This document shows, one piece after another, positions 35,263-43,621 of a stretch of 64,000 nucleotides of DNA. The stretch spans positions 806,001-870,000 of the forward strand of contig NZ_JAENJH010000001.1 in the NCBI RefSeq assembly GCF_016595675.1, read 5' to 3'. The stretch is from Prauserella cavernicola. Its GTDB lineage: Bacteria > Actinomycetota > Actinomycetes > Mycobacteriales > Pseudonocardiaceae. The notes under the pieces are model-generated. The model saw nothing but the letters and a program-made list of their open reading frames with translations. It did no database searches and was not told the DNA's origin. The first letter of the stretch is position 1. Each line of letters opens with the position of its first letter. A program made the translations under genes and the position numbers.

Positions 35263-36207
35263 GTGTCCGCACCTCAGATCGACAGGACCCCGCCGACGAG
35301 CCAGGGTCCGAACTCCGACCTGGTCGGGACCTATCTCAACGGCCTCAAGCGCACACAGCTGCTCAGCCGTGAGCAGGAGGCCGAGCTGGCCAAGCGGATC
35401 GAGGCAGGCCTGTTCGCCGAGCACCTGCTCGCCGAGGGAACCGACTCCTACGACCACGGCGAGCTGCACGAGCTCGCCGAGCTCGGCAGAGCGGCGAAGA
35501 AGGAACTGCTCGAGGCCAACCTGCGCCTGGTGGTCAGCATCGCCAAGCGCTACACCGGCAGGGGCCTGGCGCTGCTCGACCTGATCCAGGAGGGCAACAT
35601 CGGGCTGATCCGCGCGGTCGAGAAGTTCGACCACACGCCCGGGTTCAAGTTCTCCACCTATGCCACGTGGTGGATCCGGCAGGCCGTCAGCCGCGCGCTC
35701 GGCGAGCAGAGCCGCACCATCCGCATCCCGGCGCGGGTCGTCGACCGGGTCCAGCGCGTCAGCCGCGCCCGCAGGGCTCTCGCGGCCGACCTCGGCTACG
35801 ACCCGAACCACTCCGAGCTCGCCGACGAGCTCGACGTGCCCGTCACCGAGGTCATCGAGCTGCTGTCCTATGACACCGAGCCGATCAGCCTCGATCAGAC
35901 GGTCGGCGACCAGGGCGACCGTCCACTGTGGGAGGTGCTGCGCGCACCTGATGGCTCGGAGGGCGAGAGCCCGGCCGGCAGGGCGCTGCGCGGGGAGATC
36001 GACTCCGTGCTCGCCATGCTCACGGAGCGGGAGCAGCAGGTGATCCGCCTGCGGTTCGGCCTCGACGGCGGCCGCGAGCGCACGTTCGAAGAGGTGGGCC
36101 GCGTCTGCGGGGTCACGCGCGAACGCGCCCGTCAGATCGAGAAGCGCACCATGCTCAAGCTGCGCGACCCCGAGGTCTCACAGAGCCTGCTCTCCTACGC
36201 CTCCTAG
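35263..36207 (+). CDS. Group 2 (SigB/HrdD-like) sigma-70 factor
   Basis: The frame encodes 314 residues from a GTG with AGGGA upstream. Region 1.2 (DLVGTYLNGLKRTQLLSREQE), region 2 with FSTYATWWIRQAV, region 3 and region 4 with the helix-turn-helix VCGVTRERARQIEKRTMLKLR are all present. The length and absence of a long region 1.1 fit non-essential primary-like factors used in stress or stationary phase. It lies next to eccE, though it need not control the ESX genes. Confidence 0.93.
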   Translation: MSAPQIDRTPPTSQGPNSDLVGTYLNGLKRTQLLSREQEAELAKRIEAGLFAEHLLAEGTDSYDHGELHELAELGRAAKKELLEANLRLVVSIAKRYTGRGLALLDLIQEGNIGLIRAVEKFDHTPGFKFSTYATWWIRQAVSRALGEQSRTIRIPARVVDRVQRVSRARRALAADLGYDPNHSELADELDVPVTEVIELLSYDTEPISLDQTVGDQGDRPLWEVLRAPDGSEGESPAGRALRGEIDSVLAMLTEREQQVIRLRFGLDGGRERTFEEVGRVCGVTRERARQIEKRTMLKLRDPEVSQSLLSYAS

Positions 36208-36221
36208 TCGTCGCCCCAAGC

Positions 36222-36262
36222 CCGTGCCGGGCCGGTGCCGGCGGCTCGCCGGTCCGGCACGG
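36222..36262. terminator. Bidirectional hairpin between sigma factor and fprB-like gene
   Basis: CCGTGCCGGGCCGG pairs with CCGGTCCGGCACGG with one G-T wobble, over a 13-base loop, between two convergent genes. Confidence 0.7.
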
Positions 36263-36277
36263 ATCCACCCGGGATCG

Positions 36278-37786
36278 TCACCGGCCCGCCCGCCACCGCC
36301 TCGGCAGCAGCCGCGAGGCGCGGCGGCGGGCCGGGACGAGCCGGCCCTGCGCGACGTCGGCCAGCAGCGTGCCCACGGTCTCGGCCGCACACGCCCGGTT
36401 GGCCCCGATCCCGCCGGAGGGTCCGCGCTTGATCCAGCCGACCACGTAGGTCCCGGACATCCCCTCGACCCGGCCGCCCGAATGCGGCACGGTGCCCGTG
36501 TCCTCGGCGAACGGCAGGCCGGCCAGTGGCGTTCCCCGGTAGCCGACCGCGCGCACGACCTGGCCCGCGTCGATGCGCTCCTCGCCCTCCGCCGCGCTGA
36601 CCCGCAGGGCCCGCACGTGCGCGTCGCCCTCGATCGCGGCAGGCGCCGAGTGGAACCGGAACACGATCCGGCGCCGCCCATCCGCCGGTGCCGCCGACCA
36701 GTCGACGGTCTCGCGGGCCACCTCGCGCAACAGCGCGGCCTTCTCGCCGGGCGCGGCGGCGTCCAGTGCGCTCGCGGTGCGCGGATCACCGGTGTCGACG
36801 ACCAGCTCGACCTCGTCCTGCCCGGTGAGCGCGAGCAGTTCCGGCGTGGTGAACGCGGCGGACTCCGGGCCGCGACGGCCCAGCAGCACGACCTCGCGCA
36901 CCTTGCTCGACCGCAGCTGCGCCAGCGCGTGCGGCGCGATCGTGGTGCCCTCGAGCCGGGCGGGGTCGACGGTCAGGATGCGCGCCACGTCGAGCGCGAC
37001 GTTGCCGTTGCCGACCACCACGACGCGCTCGGCGGAGAGATCGACCGCCTCCGGCGGCACGTCGGGATGGCCGTTGTACCAGCCGACGAGTGTGGTCGCG
37101 GCGATGCTGCCGGGCAGCTCCTCTCCCGCGATACCGAGGCTGCGAGCCGACGACGCGCCGACCGCGTAGATCACCGCGTCGTGCCGCCGCGCCAGTTCGC
37201 CGACGGTGACGTCGGCACCCACCTCGGTGCCGAGGCTCAAGCGCAGCCGGGGGTGGTGGTGGAACCGCGCGAACGTCTCGCCGATCCGCTTCGTCGACGG
37301 ATGGTCGGGCGCCACGCCGTAGCGGATCAGCCCGCCCGCGACGTCGAGCCGGTCGATCAGCGTGACGCGCGCGTTGGTGTGCAGCAACAGGTCCTCGACG
37401 GCGTACATGCCGGCAGGCCCGGTGCCCACCACGGCGACATCGAGCGGCGGGAGGTCGCTGGGCACGTCGCGGGTGAACACCGGCGGGCCCCACGCGTGGA
37501 AGTTCGGCCCCACCTCGGCGGCCGGGGCCTCGGAGCCCGCGTAGTAGTCCGCGTTGACCTTGGCGTAGACCTCGAACGGCCCGCTCAGCGCGTCCACCGG
37601 GAAGATCGCGTCCACGGGGCACGCGTCGGCGCACGCGCCGCAGTCGATGCAGGTGCGCGGGTCGACGTAGAGCATCTCGGTGGTCCCGAAGTCCGGCTCG
37701 TCCGGAGTCGGGTGGATGCAGTTGACCGGGCACACCGACACGCACGACGCGTCGTTGCAGCAGGTCTGGGTGATCGCGAACGCCAT
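36278..37786 (-). CDS. fprB: FprB-like ferredoxin/ferredoxin-NADP reductase fusion
   Basis: The frame encodes 502 residues. An N-terminal 7Fe-type ferredoxin domain (Cys at 9/10, 15, 19, 23 and 46, 49, 52, 56) is fused to an adrenodoxin-reductase-like domain with FAD motif VVGTGPAGMYAVEDLL and NADPH motif VVVGNGNVALDVARIL. The layout matches mycobacterial FprB. It starts 3 bases after the aurF-like stop, so it is the likely electron donor of that diiron oxygenase. The same pair is adjacent in Mycobacterium tuberculosis (Rv0885-Rv0886). Confidence 0.93.
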   Translation of the reverse strand: MAFAITQTCCNDASCVSVCPVNCIHPTPDEPDFGTTEMLYVDPRTCIDCGACADACPVDAIFPVDALSGPFEVYAKVNADYYAGSEAPAAEVGPNFHAWGPPVFTRDVPSDLPPLDVAVVGTGPAGMYAVEDLLLHTNARVTLIDRLDVAGGLIRYGVAPDHPSTKRIGETFARFHHHPRLRLSLGTEVGADVTVGELARRHDAVIYAVGASSARSLGIAGEELPGSIAATTLVGWYNGHPDVPPEAVDLSAERVVVVGNGNVALDVARILTVDPARLEGTTIAPHALAQLRSSKVREVVLLGRRGPESAAFTTPELLALTGQDEVELVVDTGDPRTASALDAAAPGEKAALLREVARETVDWSAAPADGRRRIVFRFHSAPAAIEGDAHVRALRVSAAEGEERIDAGQVVRAVGYRGTPLAGLPFAEDTGTVPHSGGRVEGMSGTYVVGWIKRGPSGGIGANRACAAETVGTLLADVAQGRLVPARRRASRLLPRRWRAGR

Positions 37787-37789
37787 GGC

Positions 37790-38701
37790 TCAGATCAGGT
37801 TGGCGCGCTGGTAGACCTTCATCGACGCCGTGGTGAGCAGACCGGCGGAGTCGAGGAACTCCATCAGCCCCGAGCAGCTCGAGCGCAGCATCGACTTGTA
37901 GTGCTGGTTGGCCTTGGCCTCGCGCTGCGCACGCTTCGAGTCGAGTCCGGCGTTGGCGTAGACATCCCGGTTCACCATGCTCGTGACGATGAAGTACGAG
38001 GCGATGGCCACGACGAGACCGTTGTACTGCCTGCGCAGCCTGCCCGCGCCCTTGAGCCGCTCCTTCGTCTCCTCGCGGGCGAACTTCATGTGCCGCGACT
38101 CCTCGACCACGTGGATGTTGTTGATGGTGCGCACGAACGGCACCACGCGCTCGTCGCGCATCCAGTCGCGCTGCATGACGTCGAGGACCTCCTCGGCCAC
38201 GAGGATCGCGGCGTAGGCGGCCTCACCCGTGGCGGTGGTCTTGAAGAACCGGCCCAGCTCCACCGCGAGACGCCTCGGCCGGTACGCGGGCGCGTTCAGC
38301 TTCGCGGCGCCGCGGGCGAACATGATGGAGTGCCTGCACTCGTCGGCGATCTCGGTGAGCGCCCACTGGAACGCGGGGTCGGTCGGGTCCTTGGCGTAGA
38401 AGTCCCGCAGGACCATCTGCTGCAGGATCATCTCGAACCAGATCCCGGTGCTCGCGACCGAGGCCGCCTCGTGGCGGGTGAGCTCGCGCTGCTGCTCCGG
38501 CGTCAGCTCGTCCCAGTAGGACGTGCCGTAGAGCGTGCTCCACTCCGGGCTCGCACCGTGGTAGGCCGGGTCGAGCGGGGTCTCCCAGTCGACCTCGGTC
38601 ACGGGGTCGTAGGACAACGTCTCCGACGAGTCCAGCAACCTGCGCGCGACCTCCTGGCGGCCGGGCTGCGCGTCCTGGTCGTGGGTGTCGACGCTGGTCA
38701 T
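37790..38701 (-). CDS. AurF-family diiron N-oxygenase-like protein
   Basis: The frame encodes 303 residues from an ATG with AAGGGAG upstream. It is a ferritin-like four-helix protein with iron-ligand motifs EMIL, EIADECRH and EESRHMKF, as in AurF-type non-haem diiron oxygenases, which oxidise aryl amines or related groups. The native substrate of these widely conserved actinobacterial homologues is unknown. It is the first gene of a two-gene operon with fprB, under a promoter that carries GTTACC repeats. Confidence 0.88.
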   Translation of the reverse strand: MTSVDTHDQDAQPGRQEVARRLLDSSETLSYDPVTEVDWETPLDPAYHGASPEWSTLYGTSYWDELTPEQQRELTRHEAASVASTGIWFEMILQQMVLRDFYAKDPTDPAFQWALTEIADECRHSIMFARGAAKLNAPAYRPRRLAVELGRFFKTTATGEAAYAAILVAEEVLDVMQRDWMRDERVVPFVRTINNIHVVEESRHMKFAREETKERLKGAGRLRRQYNGLVVAIASYFIVTSMVNRDVYANAGLDSKRAQREAKANQHYKSMLRSSCSGLMEFLDSAGLLTTASMKVYQRANLI

Positions 38702-38727
38702 GGGGCGCTCCCTTGCGACGGATACCT

Positions 38728-38758
38728 GTTACCACGATTTACAGTTACCAACGGTAAC
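38728..38758. promoter_or_regulatory. GTTACC operator upstream of the aurF-fprB operon
   Basis: GTTACC at 38728-38733 recurs at 38744-38749 and pairs with GGTAAC at 38753-38758 around AAC. The 15-bp palindrome and the extra direct half-site lie 27-57 bases before the ATG, a typical repressor position. The regulator is unknown. Confidence 0.6.
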
Positions 38759-38801
38759 ACGCATCCGTCGCGGCACGCGAGCGGTGGAGCGTAGGTGCCG
38801 G

Positions 38802-39590
38802 TCAGAGAATGCGGCCGAGGCCCGCGGCCTGCTCACGCAGTACGGGCAGGAACTTCACGCGCATCTCCTCGATCGAGGCCCTGGCGGTGAACGTGCTCGC
38901 CGTCATGGCGGCCCGCACGCGACCCGCGGAGTCGGCGACCGGCACGGCCATCGACCGCACGCCCAGCTCCAGCTCCTCGTTCGTGAACGCCACACCCTCC
39001 GCCCTGGCCAGCTCGACCCTGCTGCGGATCTCCGGGATGGTCATCAGCGTGTTGGACGTGGTGCGCACGGGCTCGCACGAGTCGAGGTAGGCCGTCAGCT
39101 CCGCCTCGCCCAGCCCGGCGAGCAGCACCCGGCCCGACGCCGAGGCGTACGCGGGCAGCTGCGCCCCCATCCGCACGCCCGTGTTGACGATGCGCTGAAC
39201 CTCGGCCCTCGCCACGATCAACGCCGAGCCCGCCTCGTAGACCGCGACCGACACCGACTCGGCGAGCTCGTCGCGCGCCGCCAGCACGAACGGCTGTGCC
39301 AGCGCGGGCAGCCCGGCCGCCTCGAGGTAGGCCGCGCCCAGCCGCATCATGCGCGGCGTCGGACGGAAGTACCCGCCTTCGTGCTGCAGGTAGCCGAGTT
39401 CGCGCAGGGTCAGCAGGCACCGGCGGGCGGCGGCGGGGGTGATGCCGGTCGCGCGCGCCGCGTCGGTGACCGTGAGCTGCGTGCGCTCGGCCGTGAAGGC
39501 CTCGATGATCGCGAGCCCTTTGGCCAGGCCCGCCATGCCCTCGGGTGGCCGCTTGCCGCCGGCCGTGTCGCTGTCGTTGTCGTTCGCCAC
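38802..39590 (-). CDS. IclR-family transcriptional regulator
   Basis: The frame encodes 262 residues. A winged-helix domain (LTVTDAARATGITPAAARRCLLTL) and an IclR effector domain are present. The start is taken as GTG at 39590, because a TATAAC -10 box ends 6 bases upstream, which fits a leaderless transcript; longer frames enter the neighbouring gene. The -10 box lies inside a TTTCG-N5-CGAAA palindrome, so it probably represses itself. The same palindrome occurs before the flavin monooxygenase and the BASS transporter, its likely targets. Confidence 0.9.
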   Translation of the reverse strand: MANDNDSDTAGGKRPPEGMAGLAKGLAIIEAFTAERTQLTVTDAARATGITPAAARRCLLTLRELGYLQHEGGYFRPTPRMMRLGAAYLEAAGLPALAQPFVLAARDELAESVSVAVYEAGSALIVARAEVQRIVNTGVRMGAQLPAYASASGRVLLAGLGEAELTAYLDSCEPVRTTSNTLMTIPEIRSRVELARAEGVAFTNEELELGVRSMAVPVADSAGRVRAAMTASTFTARASIEEMRVKFLPVLREQAAGLGRIL

Positions 39591-39592
39591 GG

Positions 39593-39607
39593 TTTCGTTA
39601 TACGAAA
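39593..39607. promoter_or_regulatory. IclR-type operator site 1 (iclR promoter)
   Basis: TTTCG-TTATA-CGAAA, perfect 5-bp arms, overlapping the -10 box (TATAAC on the minus strand) of the IclR gene. Confidence 0.7.
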
Positions 39608-39621
39608 ACTCGGCTCGTGGT

Positions 39622-40800
39622 TCAAGTGCGCGCGAACTCACCGGCGGTGCGCTCGACATCGTGGTCGTACAGCCAGGCCCGCAGCTCGCCCGACGCGGAG
39701 ATCTCGGCATCGCGCTGACCAAGGTCCTCGTACTGTGAGTCGTACCGGCGGCCGTTCGCCCTGGCCCCCTCCTGCACCTTCGCGGTGCGGGGACGACGGA
39801 ACCGCTCGTAGGCCCGCAACGCCTCGGGCGCCTCGGCCGCGGTTCGACCGGCCAGCAGGACGGCCAGCGCCACGCCGTCCTCGATGGACTGGTTGGCGCC
39901 CTGGCCGAGGTGCGGCAGCATCGGGTGCGCCGCGTCGCCGAGCAGGGTCAGCCTGCCGTCGGTCCACCTCGCGAGCGGCTCGCGGTCGAACAGCCCCCAC
40001 CAGTAGGTCTGCTCCACGCGCGCGAGCAGCTCGCCGATCAGTGGATCCCAGCCCTCGAACGCCGCCCGCAACGCGTCCGGGTCGCCCTGGCCGGACCAGG
40101 TCTCCTCGGCGGCCTCGTCGCTGGGCAGGAAGCCGACGTAGTTGAGCAGGTCGCCACCGCGCACCGGGTAGACCATGAAGTGCTTGCGCTCCCCCATCCA
40201 GACCAGATGGACGCCCCGGGGCCAGCCGGGCACAGCGGTGGCGTCGATGAGCCCGCGGTACGCGACGTGTCCGGAGTAGACCGGCGAGGCCGGCTCGACG
40301 ACGTGGGGCTGTAGCACCGAGTGGATGCCGTCGGCGGCGATCACGACATCGGCCTCGGCGGAGGCGCCGTTCGCGAACATCAGCCGCGCGGACCCCGCGT
40401 CCTGGTCGAACCCGGTGCAGCGGTGTCCGGTGTGGACGATCCCGGCAGGCAGCGCGGCGGCGAGCGCTCCGAGCAGGTCCGCTCGGTGCATGCCGTAGAC
40501 ACCGTGCGCGCCCTCGGAGTCGGCAGTCCTGATCGCGCCGACCTTCGTGCCGTCGGCCCGGCAGTAGCGGGACCCGTCGCCGACCCGGCCGCCGAGCTCG
40601 TTCACCGCCTCGCCGAGACCCATCCGCACCAGCTGCCGCACGCTGTTCGGGGTGATCAGCACGCCGGCGCCGACCTCGCCCAGCTCGGCGGCCTGCTCGT
40701 ACACGGCGACCTCGACGTCGCGCCGCACCAGTGCGTTCGCCGCGGACAGTCCACCGATGCCGCCGCCGACGATCGCCACCCGCAACCGACCGTTCCCCAT
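39622..40800 (-). CDS. FAD-dependent aromatic-ring monooxygenase (salicylate hydroxylase-like)
   Basis: The frame encodes 392 residues from an ATG with GGAG upstream. It has the three hallmarks of group A flavin monooxygenases: GGGIGGLSAA near the N-terminus, an ADGIHS DG-motif, and GDAAHPMLPHLGQGANQ in the middle of the C-terminal half. The closest functional classes are salicylate 1-hydroxylase, 3-hydroxybenzoate 6-hydroxylase and 6-hydroxynicotinate 3-monooxygenase; the sequence does not separate these. It is divergent from a BASS transporter and upstream of the IclR gene with a shared operator, so it forms a small uptake and hydroxylation unit. Confidence 0.88.
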   Translation of the reverse strand: MGNGRLRVAIVGGGIGGLSAANALVRRDVEVAVYEQAAELGEVGAGVLITPNSVRQLVRMGLGEAVNELGGRVGDGSRYCRADGTKVGAIRTADSEGAHGVYGMHRADLLGALAAALPAGIVHTGHRCTGFDQDAGSARLMFANGASAEADVVIAADGIHSVLQPHVVEPASPVYSGHVAYRGLIDATAVPGWPRGVHLVWMGERKHFMVYPVRGGDLLNYVGFLPSDEAAEETWSGQGDPDALRAAFEGWDPLIGELLARVEQTYWWGLFDREPLARWTDGRLTLLGDAAHPMLPHLGQGANQSIEDGVALAVLLAGRTAAEAPEALRAYERFRRPRTAKVQEGARANGRRYDSQYEDLGQRDAEISASGELRAWLYDHDVERTAGEFART

Positions 40801-40815
40801 GAGGCCACTCCAAGT

Positions 40816-40830
40816 TTTCGCATATCGAAT
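40816..40830. promoter_or_regulatory. IclR-type operator site 2 (monooxygenase promoter)
   Basis: TTTCG-CATAT-CGAAT, 16 bases before the monooxygenase ATG. The 4-bp core arms TTCG/CGAA are perfect and match sites 1 and 3. Confidence 0.65.
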
Positions 40831-40988
40831 ACTGTTCGCAACTGCGCTCACGGTAGGACGAGACTCTGACACTGTCAACGTCGCCACCGAGCACACCGTT
40901 GACGAGCAGCGCTTCCGCAATCGCCGGCGGGGAGCGGCTTGACAGCAGCGAAGCAAGCTGCATGATGATATTCGGATTTCGTTGCATG

Positions 40989-41003
40989 TTTCGCTATTCG
41001 AAA
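40989..41003. promoter_or_regulatory. IclR-type operator site 3 (transporter promoter)
   Basis: TTTCG-CTATT-CGAAA, perfect 5-bp arms, 54 bases before the BASS transporter ATG. Confidence 0.68.
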
Positions 41004-41057
41004 ACCGCGACCTCACCGCACCGCGCACCGTCGCGCACACCGAAAGGTCAGCCGGCC

Positions 41058-42269
41058 ATGACGACTCGCACGACGTTGAAGATCGGCTCACAGCTCGCGT
41101 TGATCCTCGGCGCGCTGGCTCCACTGGCGACGTCCGGATTCACCGGGATGCCGCTGACGGAGCACCCGACGATGCTCCTGCTCAACGTGGCACTGTGGAT
41201 CATCGGGCTCGTCCTGGGCTACCGGGCTTTCGTGCTGACGCAGGACTTCCCCGCCGACCACCCGGTCTGGCTGCGCGTGTGCCGGTTCGTCACCACCGGC
41301 TCGGCGACGCTGCTCATGCTCGGCATGACCTTCGGCTTCACCTACCACCAGAGCATCGGCACGTCGTTCTTCGGCACCAACTTCACGACGGTCCTGATGA
41401 TCACGCTCGTGGTCATGGGCGTGCAGATCGCACCGTCGGACTGGAAGGCCGTCGCCAAGGACGCGCGCGTGGTCTCGCTCGTCGTGCTGATCCGCTGGCT
41501 CATCATGCCGCTGACCGGGTACTGCGTCTCGTTCGTGGTGTTCCACCTGTTCCTGGAACCCGGCATCGCCAACAGTCTCGCCATCGGCATGATGCTGCTG
41601 TGCACGTCGCCGCCCGGGGCGGCGTCCAACAGCCTCACTCTGCTGAGCAAGGGTGATCTCGCGCTGTCGGTGTCGGCGACCACCATCAACGTGCTCGTGG
41701 CTCCATTCCTGCAGCCGCTGCTGATCAGGTTCTTCGTCGGCGGCACGGCCAGCGTCGACACGATGGGCATGTTCCTCGATCTCGCCGGGTTCGTGCTGGC
41801 GCCGGTGGTGCTCGCGAGCATCTTCGGTGCACTGTTCCCCGGCTTCGTCCTCAGGATCAAACCGGTGCTCGGTCCACTCGCCGTGGTGTCGCTGGCCTGC
41901 GTGCTCATGGGCACGATCTCCAAGGGCGCCGAGACGATCCTGGGCAATCTGAACGTGCTGCCGTACGTACTCGTCGCGTGTGTCATCCAGGGCCTCGCCG
42001 GGCTGACGCTCGGCTACGTGGTGCCGAAGTACCTCGGCTTCACCCGCGAGCAGCGGATCGCGTCCAGCTTCGAGGTCGGGGTCGAGAACGCGGCGATCGC
42101 ACCGGCGCTCGCCGCGACGTACTTCAACCCGCTGGCCATCGTGCCCGCGATCGTCTACGGCAAGACGCAGAACATCCTCGCCGTCACCATCTTCGTGCGG
42201 AAGTTCCAGAAGCAGCACGACGAACTCGAACAGGACCGGGCGGCGGCCGCCGAGAACCGAAACTCCTGA
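41058..42269 (+). CDS. BASS (bile acid:sodium symporter)-family transporter
   Basis: The frame encodes 403 residues with about 10-11 membrane helices. The segment LCTSPPGAASNSLTLLSKGDLALSVS and the later SFEVGVENAAIAPALAATYF correspond to the two crossover motifs of the BASS fold. The N-terminus is longer than in most members. The ATG at 41058 has AAAGG about 10 bases upstream. The shared operator with the flavin monooxygenase suggests sodium-coupled uptake of its organic-acid substrate, which is inference. Confidence 0.85.
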   Translation: MTTRTTLKIGSQLALILGALAPLATSGFTGMPLTEHPTMLLLNVALWIIGLVLGYRAFVLTQDFPADHPVWLRVCRFVTTGSATLLMLGMTFGFTYHQSIGTSFFGTNFTTVLMITLVVMGVQIAPSDWKAVAKDARVVSLVVLIRWLIMPLTGYCVSFVVFHLFLEPGIANSLAIGMMLLCTSPPGAASNSLTLLSKGDLALSVSATTINVLVAPFLQPLLIRFFVGGTASVDTMGMFLDLAGFVLAPVVLASIFGALFPGFVLRIKPVLGPLAVVSLACVLMGTISKGAETILGNLNVLPYVLVACVIQGLAGLTLGYVVPKYLGFTREQRIASSFEVGVENAAIAPALAATYFNPLAIVPAIVYGKTQNILAVTIFVRKFQKQHDELEQDRAAAAENRNS

Positions 42270-42354
42270 TCACAGCGTCCAACCCCGCGCGATGTGCGTA
42301 CGACTGATAGAAACGGACATCGAAGCGGCCGCCCAGCCGGAGGGCGGCCGCCCG

Positions 42355-42972
42355 ATGCGGGGAGGCGTTATCGACCGTCGCAGACTCTTGATCACCGTCG
42401 CCCTGGTGGCAGCGGCCGGAGTGCTCGGCGCCGGATTCTGGGCAGGGTACAAGCAGGCCGGCGACGAGGAACGGGCCACAACGGTGACCAACGCCGGAGG
42501 CGAACCGGTGCAGGGCCGCGCCAACGGCGGCCCGACCGAGCCCGAGGGCAAGCCGGCCGCCAACTCGGCTCCCGAGGACGTGGCCGGGGAATGGCTGAAG
42601 GAACAGCAGTCCCTCTACGCGGACGACACCAGGCCCGACTCGTGGCTCAGCCGGATCGAGGGACTGTCCACACAGACGATGCAGTCCGCGCTGTCCCAGT
42701 TCCGGGACGGCAACGGCGGAGCGGCGTGGGAGAACTTCCAGGACCAGCAATGCAACCGCACATTGCGGGACCTGCGGACCGAACCCGCCGACCGCGAGAC
42801 CGGCGACGACTCCAGCACCTGGGTGCGGGCGCGCGGCGTCGCGGTCACCGAGTGCGCCTACCGGCCCGAGAACCCACCGTTACCCGCGGAGACGCCGGTC
42901 ACCGCGACGCTGGAGCTGACTCGCGAGGACTCCGGCGAGTGGCTGGTGAACACGCGCATCGAACAAGCCTGA
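42355..42972 (+). CDS. Membrane-anchored or secreted protein of unknown function
   Basis: The frame encodes about 205 residues from ATG 42355, which has GGAGGG upstream. A basic start (RRR) and one hydrophobic helix are followed by a Glu/Pro/Gly linker and a ~130-residue domain ending in a strand pattern (TATLELTREDSGEWLVNTRI). This layout recalls the NTF2-like Mce-associated or SnoaL-type extracytoplasmic proteins, but no firm family is seen. Two Cys (CNRTL, CAYRP) may form a disulfide. An in-frame ATG at 42292 is less likely because it would place 21 polar residues before the signal anchor. Confidence 0.7.
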   Translation: MRGGVIDRRRLLITVALVAAAGVLGAGFWAGYKQAGDEERATTVTNAGGEPVQGRANGGPTEPEGKPAANSAPEDVAGEWLKEQQSLYADDTRPDSWLSRIEGLSTQTMQSALSQFRDGNGGAAWENFQDQQCNRTLRDLRTEPADRETGDDSSTWVRARGVAVTECAYRPENPPLPAETPVTATLELTREDSGEWLVNTRIEQA

Positions 42973-43020
42973 CGAGCCAGGCGAGGTCCACTATGGACTC
43001 TGTAGTCGCCGGAAGTTTTG

Positions 43021-43053
43021 GGCCGGGACGGCGGGGGCACCACCGTCCCGGCC
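43021..43053. terminator. Bidirectional hairpin between unknown gene and ohr
   Basis: GGCCGGGACGG pairs perfectly with CCGTCCCGGCC over an 11-base loop, preceded by TTTTG, between convergent genes. Confidence 0.75.
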
Positions 43054-43062
43054 TCCCCCCTC

Positions 43063-43491
43063 TCAGGCAACCGTCGCGTCGACGGTGACGTCGATGTTCC
43101 CCCGCGTGGCGTTGGAGTAGGGGCACACGCCGTGCGCGGCCTCGACGAGCTCGTCGGCGGCGGCCTGGTCGAGACCGGACAGTTCGACGTGGAGTTCGGC
43201 GCTCAGGTAGAACCCGCCCTGTCCGTTCGGGTGCACGCTCACCTCGGCGACCACGGCCGAGTCGGTGATCGTCGTCTTGCGCTGCGCGGCGACGGCCTTG
43301 AGGGCCGAGTGGAAGCACGCGGCCCACCCGGCGGCGAAGAGCTGCTCCGGGTTGGTCGCCCCGCCGGGGCCGCCCATCTCCTTCGGGATCGCGAGCGAGA
43401 CGTCGAGCAGGCCGTCACTGGTCGCGGCACGGCCTCCCGCCCTGCCGTCGCCGGTGGAGGTCGCGATGCCGGTGTAGACGCTCTCGGCCAT
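43063..43491 (-). CDS. ohr: Organic hydroperoxide resistance protein (Ohr/OsmC)
   Basis: The frame encodes 142 residues, the usual Ohr length, from ATG 43491 with GGGAGAAG upstream. The two redox cysteines are C59 (WAACFHSAL) and C123 (GVCPYSNA). Ohr reduces organic hydroperoxides with lipoyl-type reductants. No OhrR gene is next to it. Confidence 0.93.
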   Translation of the reverse strand: MAESVYTGIATSTGDGRAGGRAATSDGLLDVSLAIPKEMGGPGGATNPEQLFAAGWAACFHSALKAVAAQRKTTITDSAVVAEVSVHPNGQGGFYLSAELHVELSGLDQAAADELVEAAHGVCPYSNATRGNIDVTVDATVA

Positions 43492-43621
43492 GTACTTCTC
43501 CCGTTTCCGCCTGGTCTTTCGCCCGCCGCAGGTAGACGAACTAGTAAGTCTGCACGCTAGCACGATCATCTCCCCGTCGCCCGCGGCCCACCGGGCGGCT
43601 CAGGTAGCGTTCCGGGTACCG

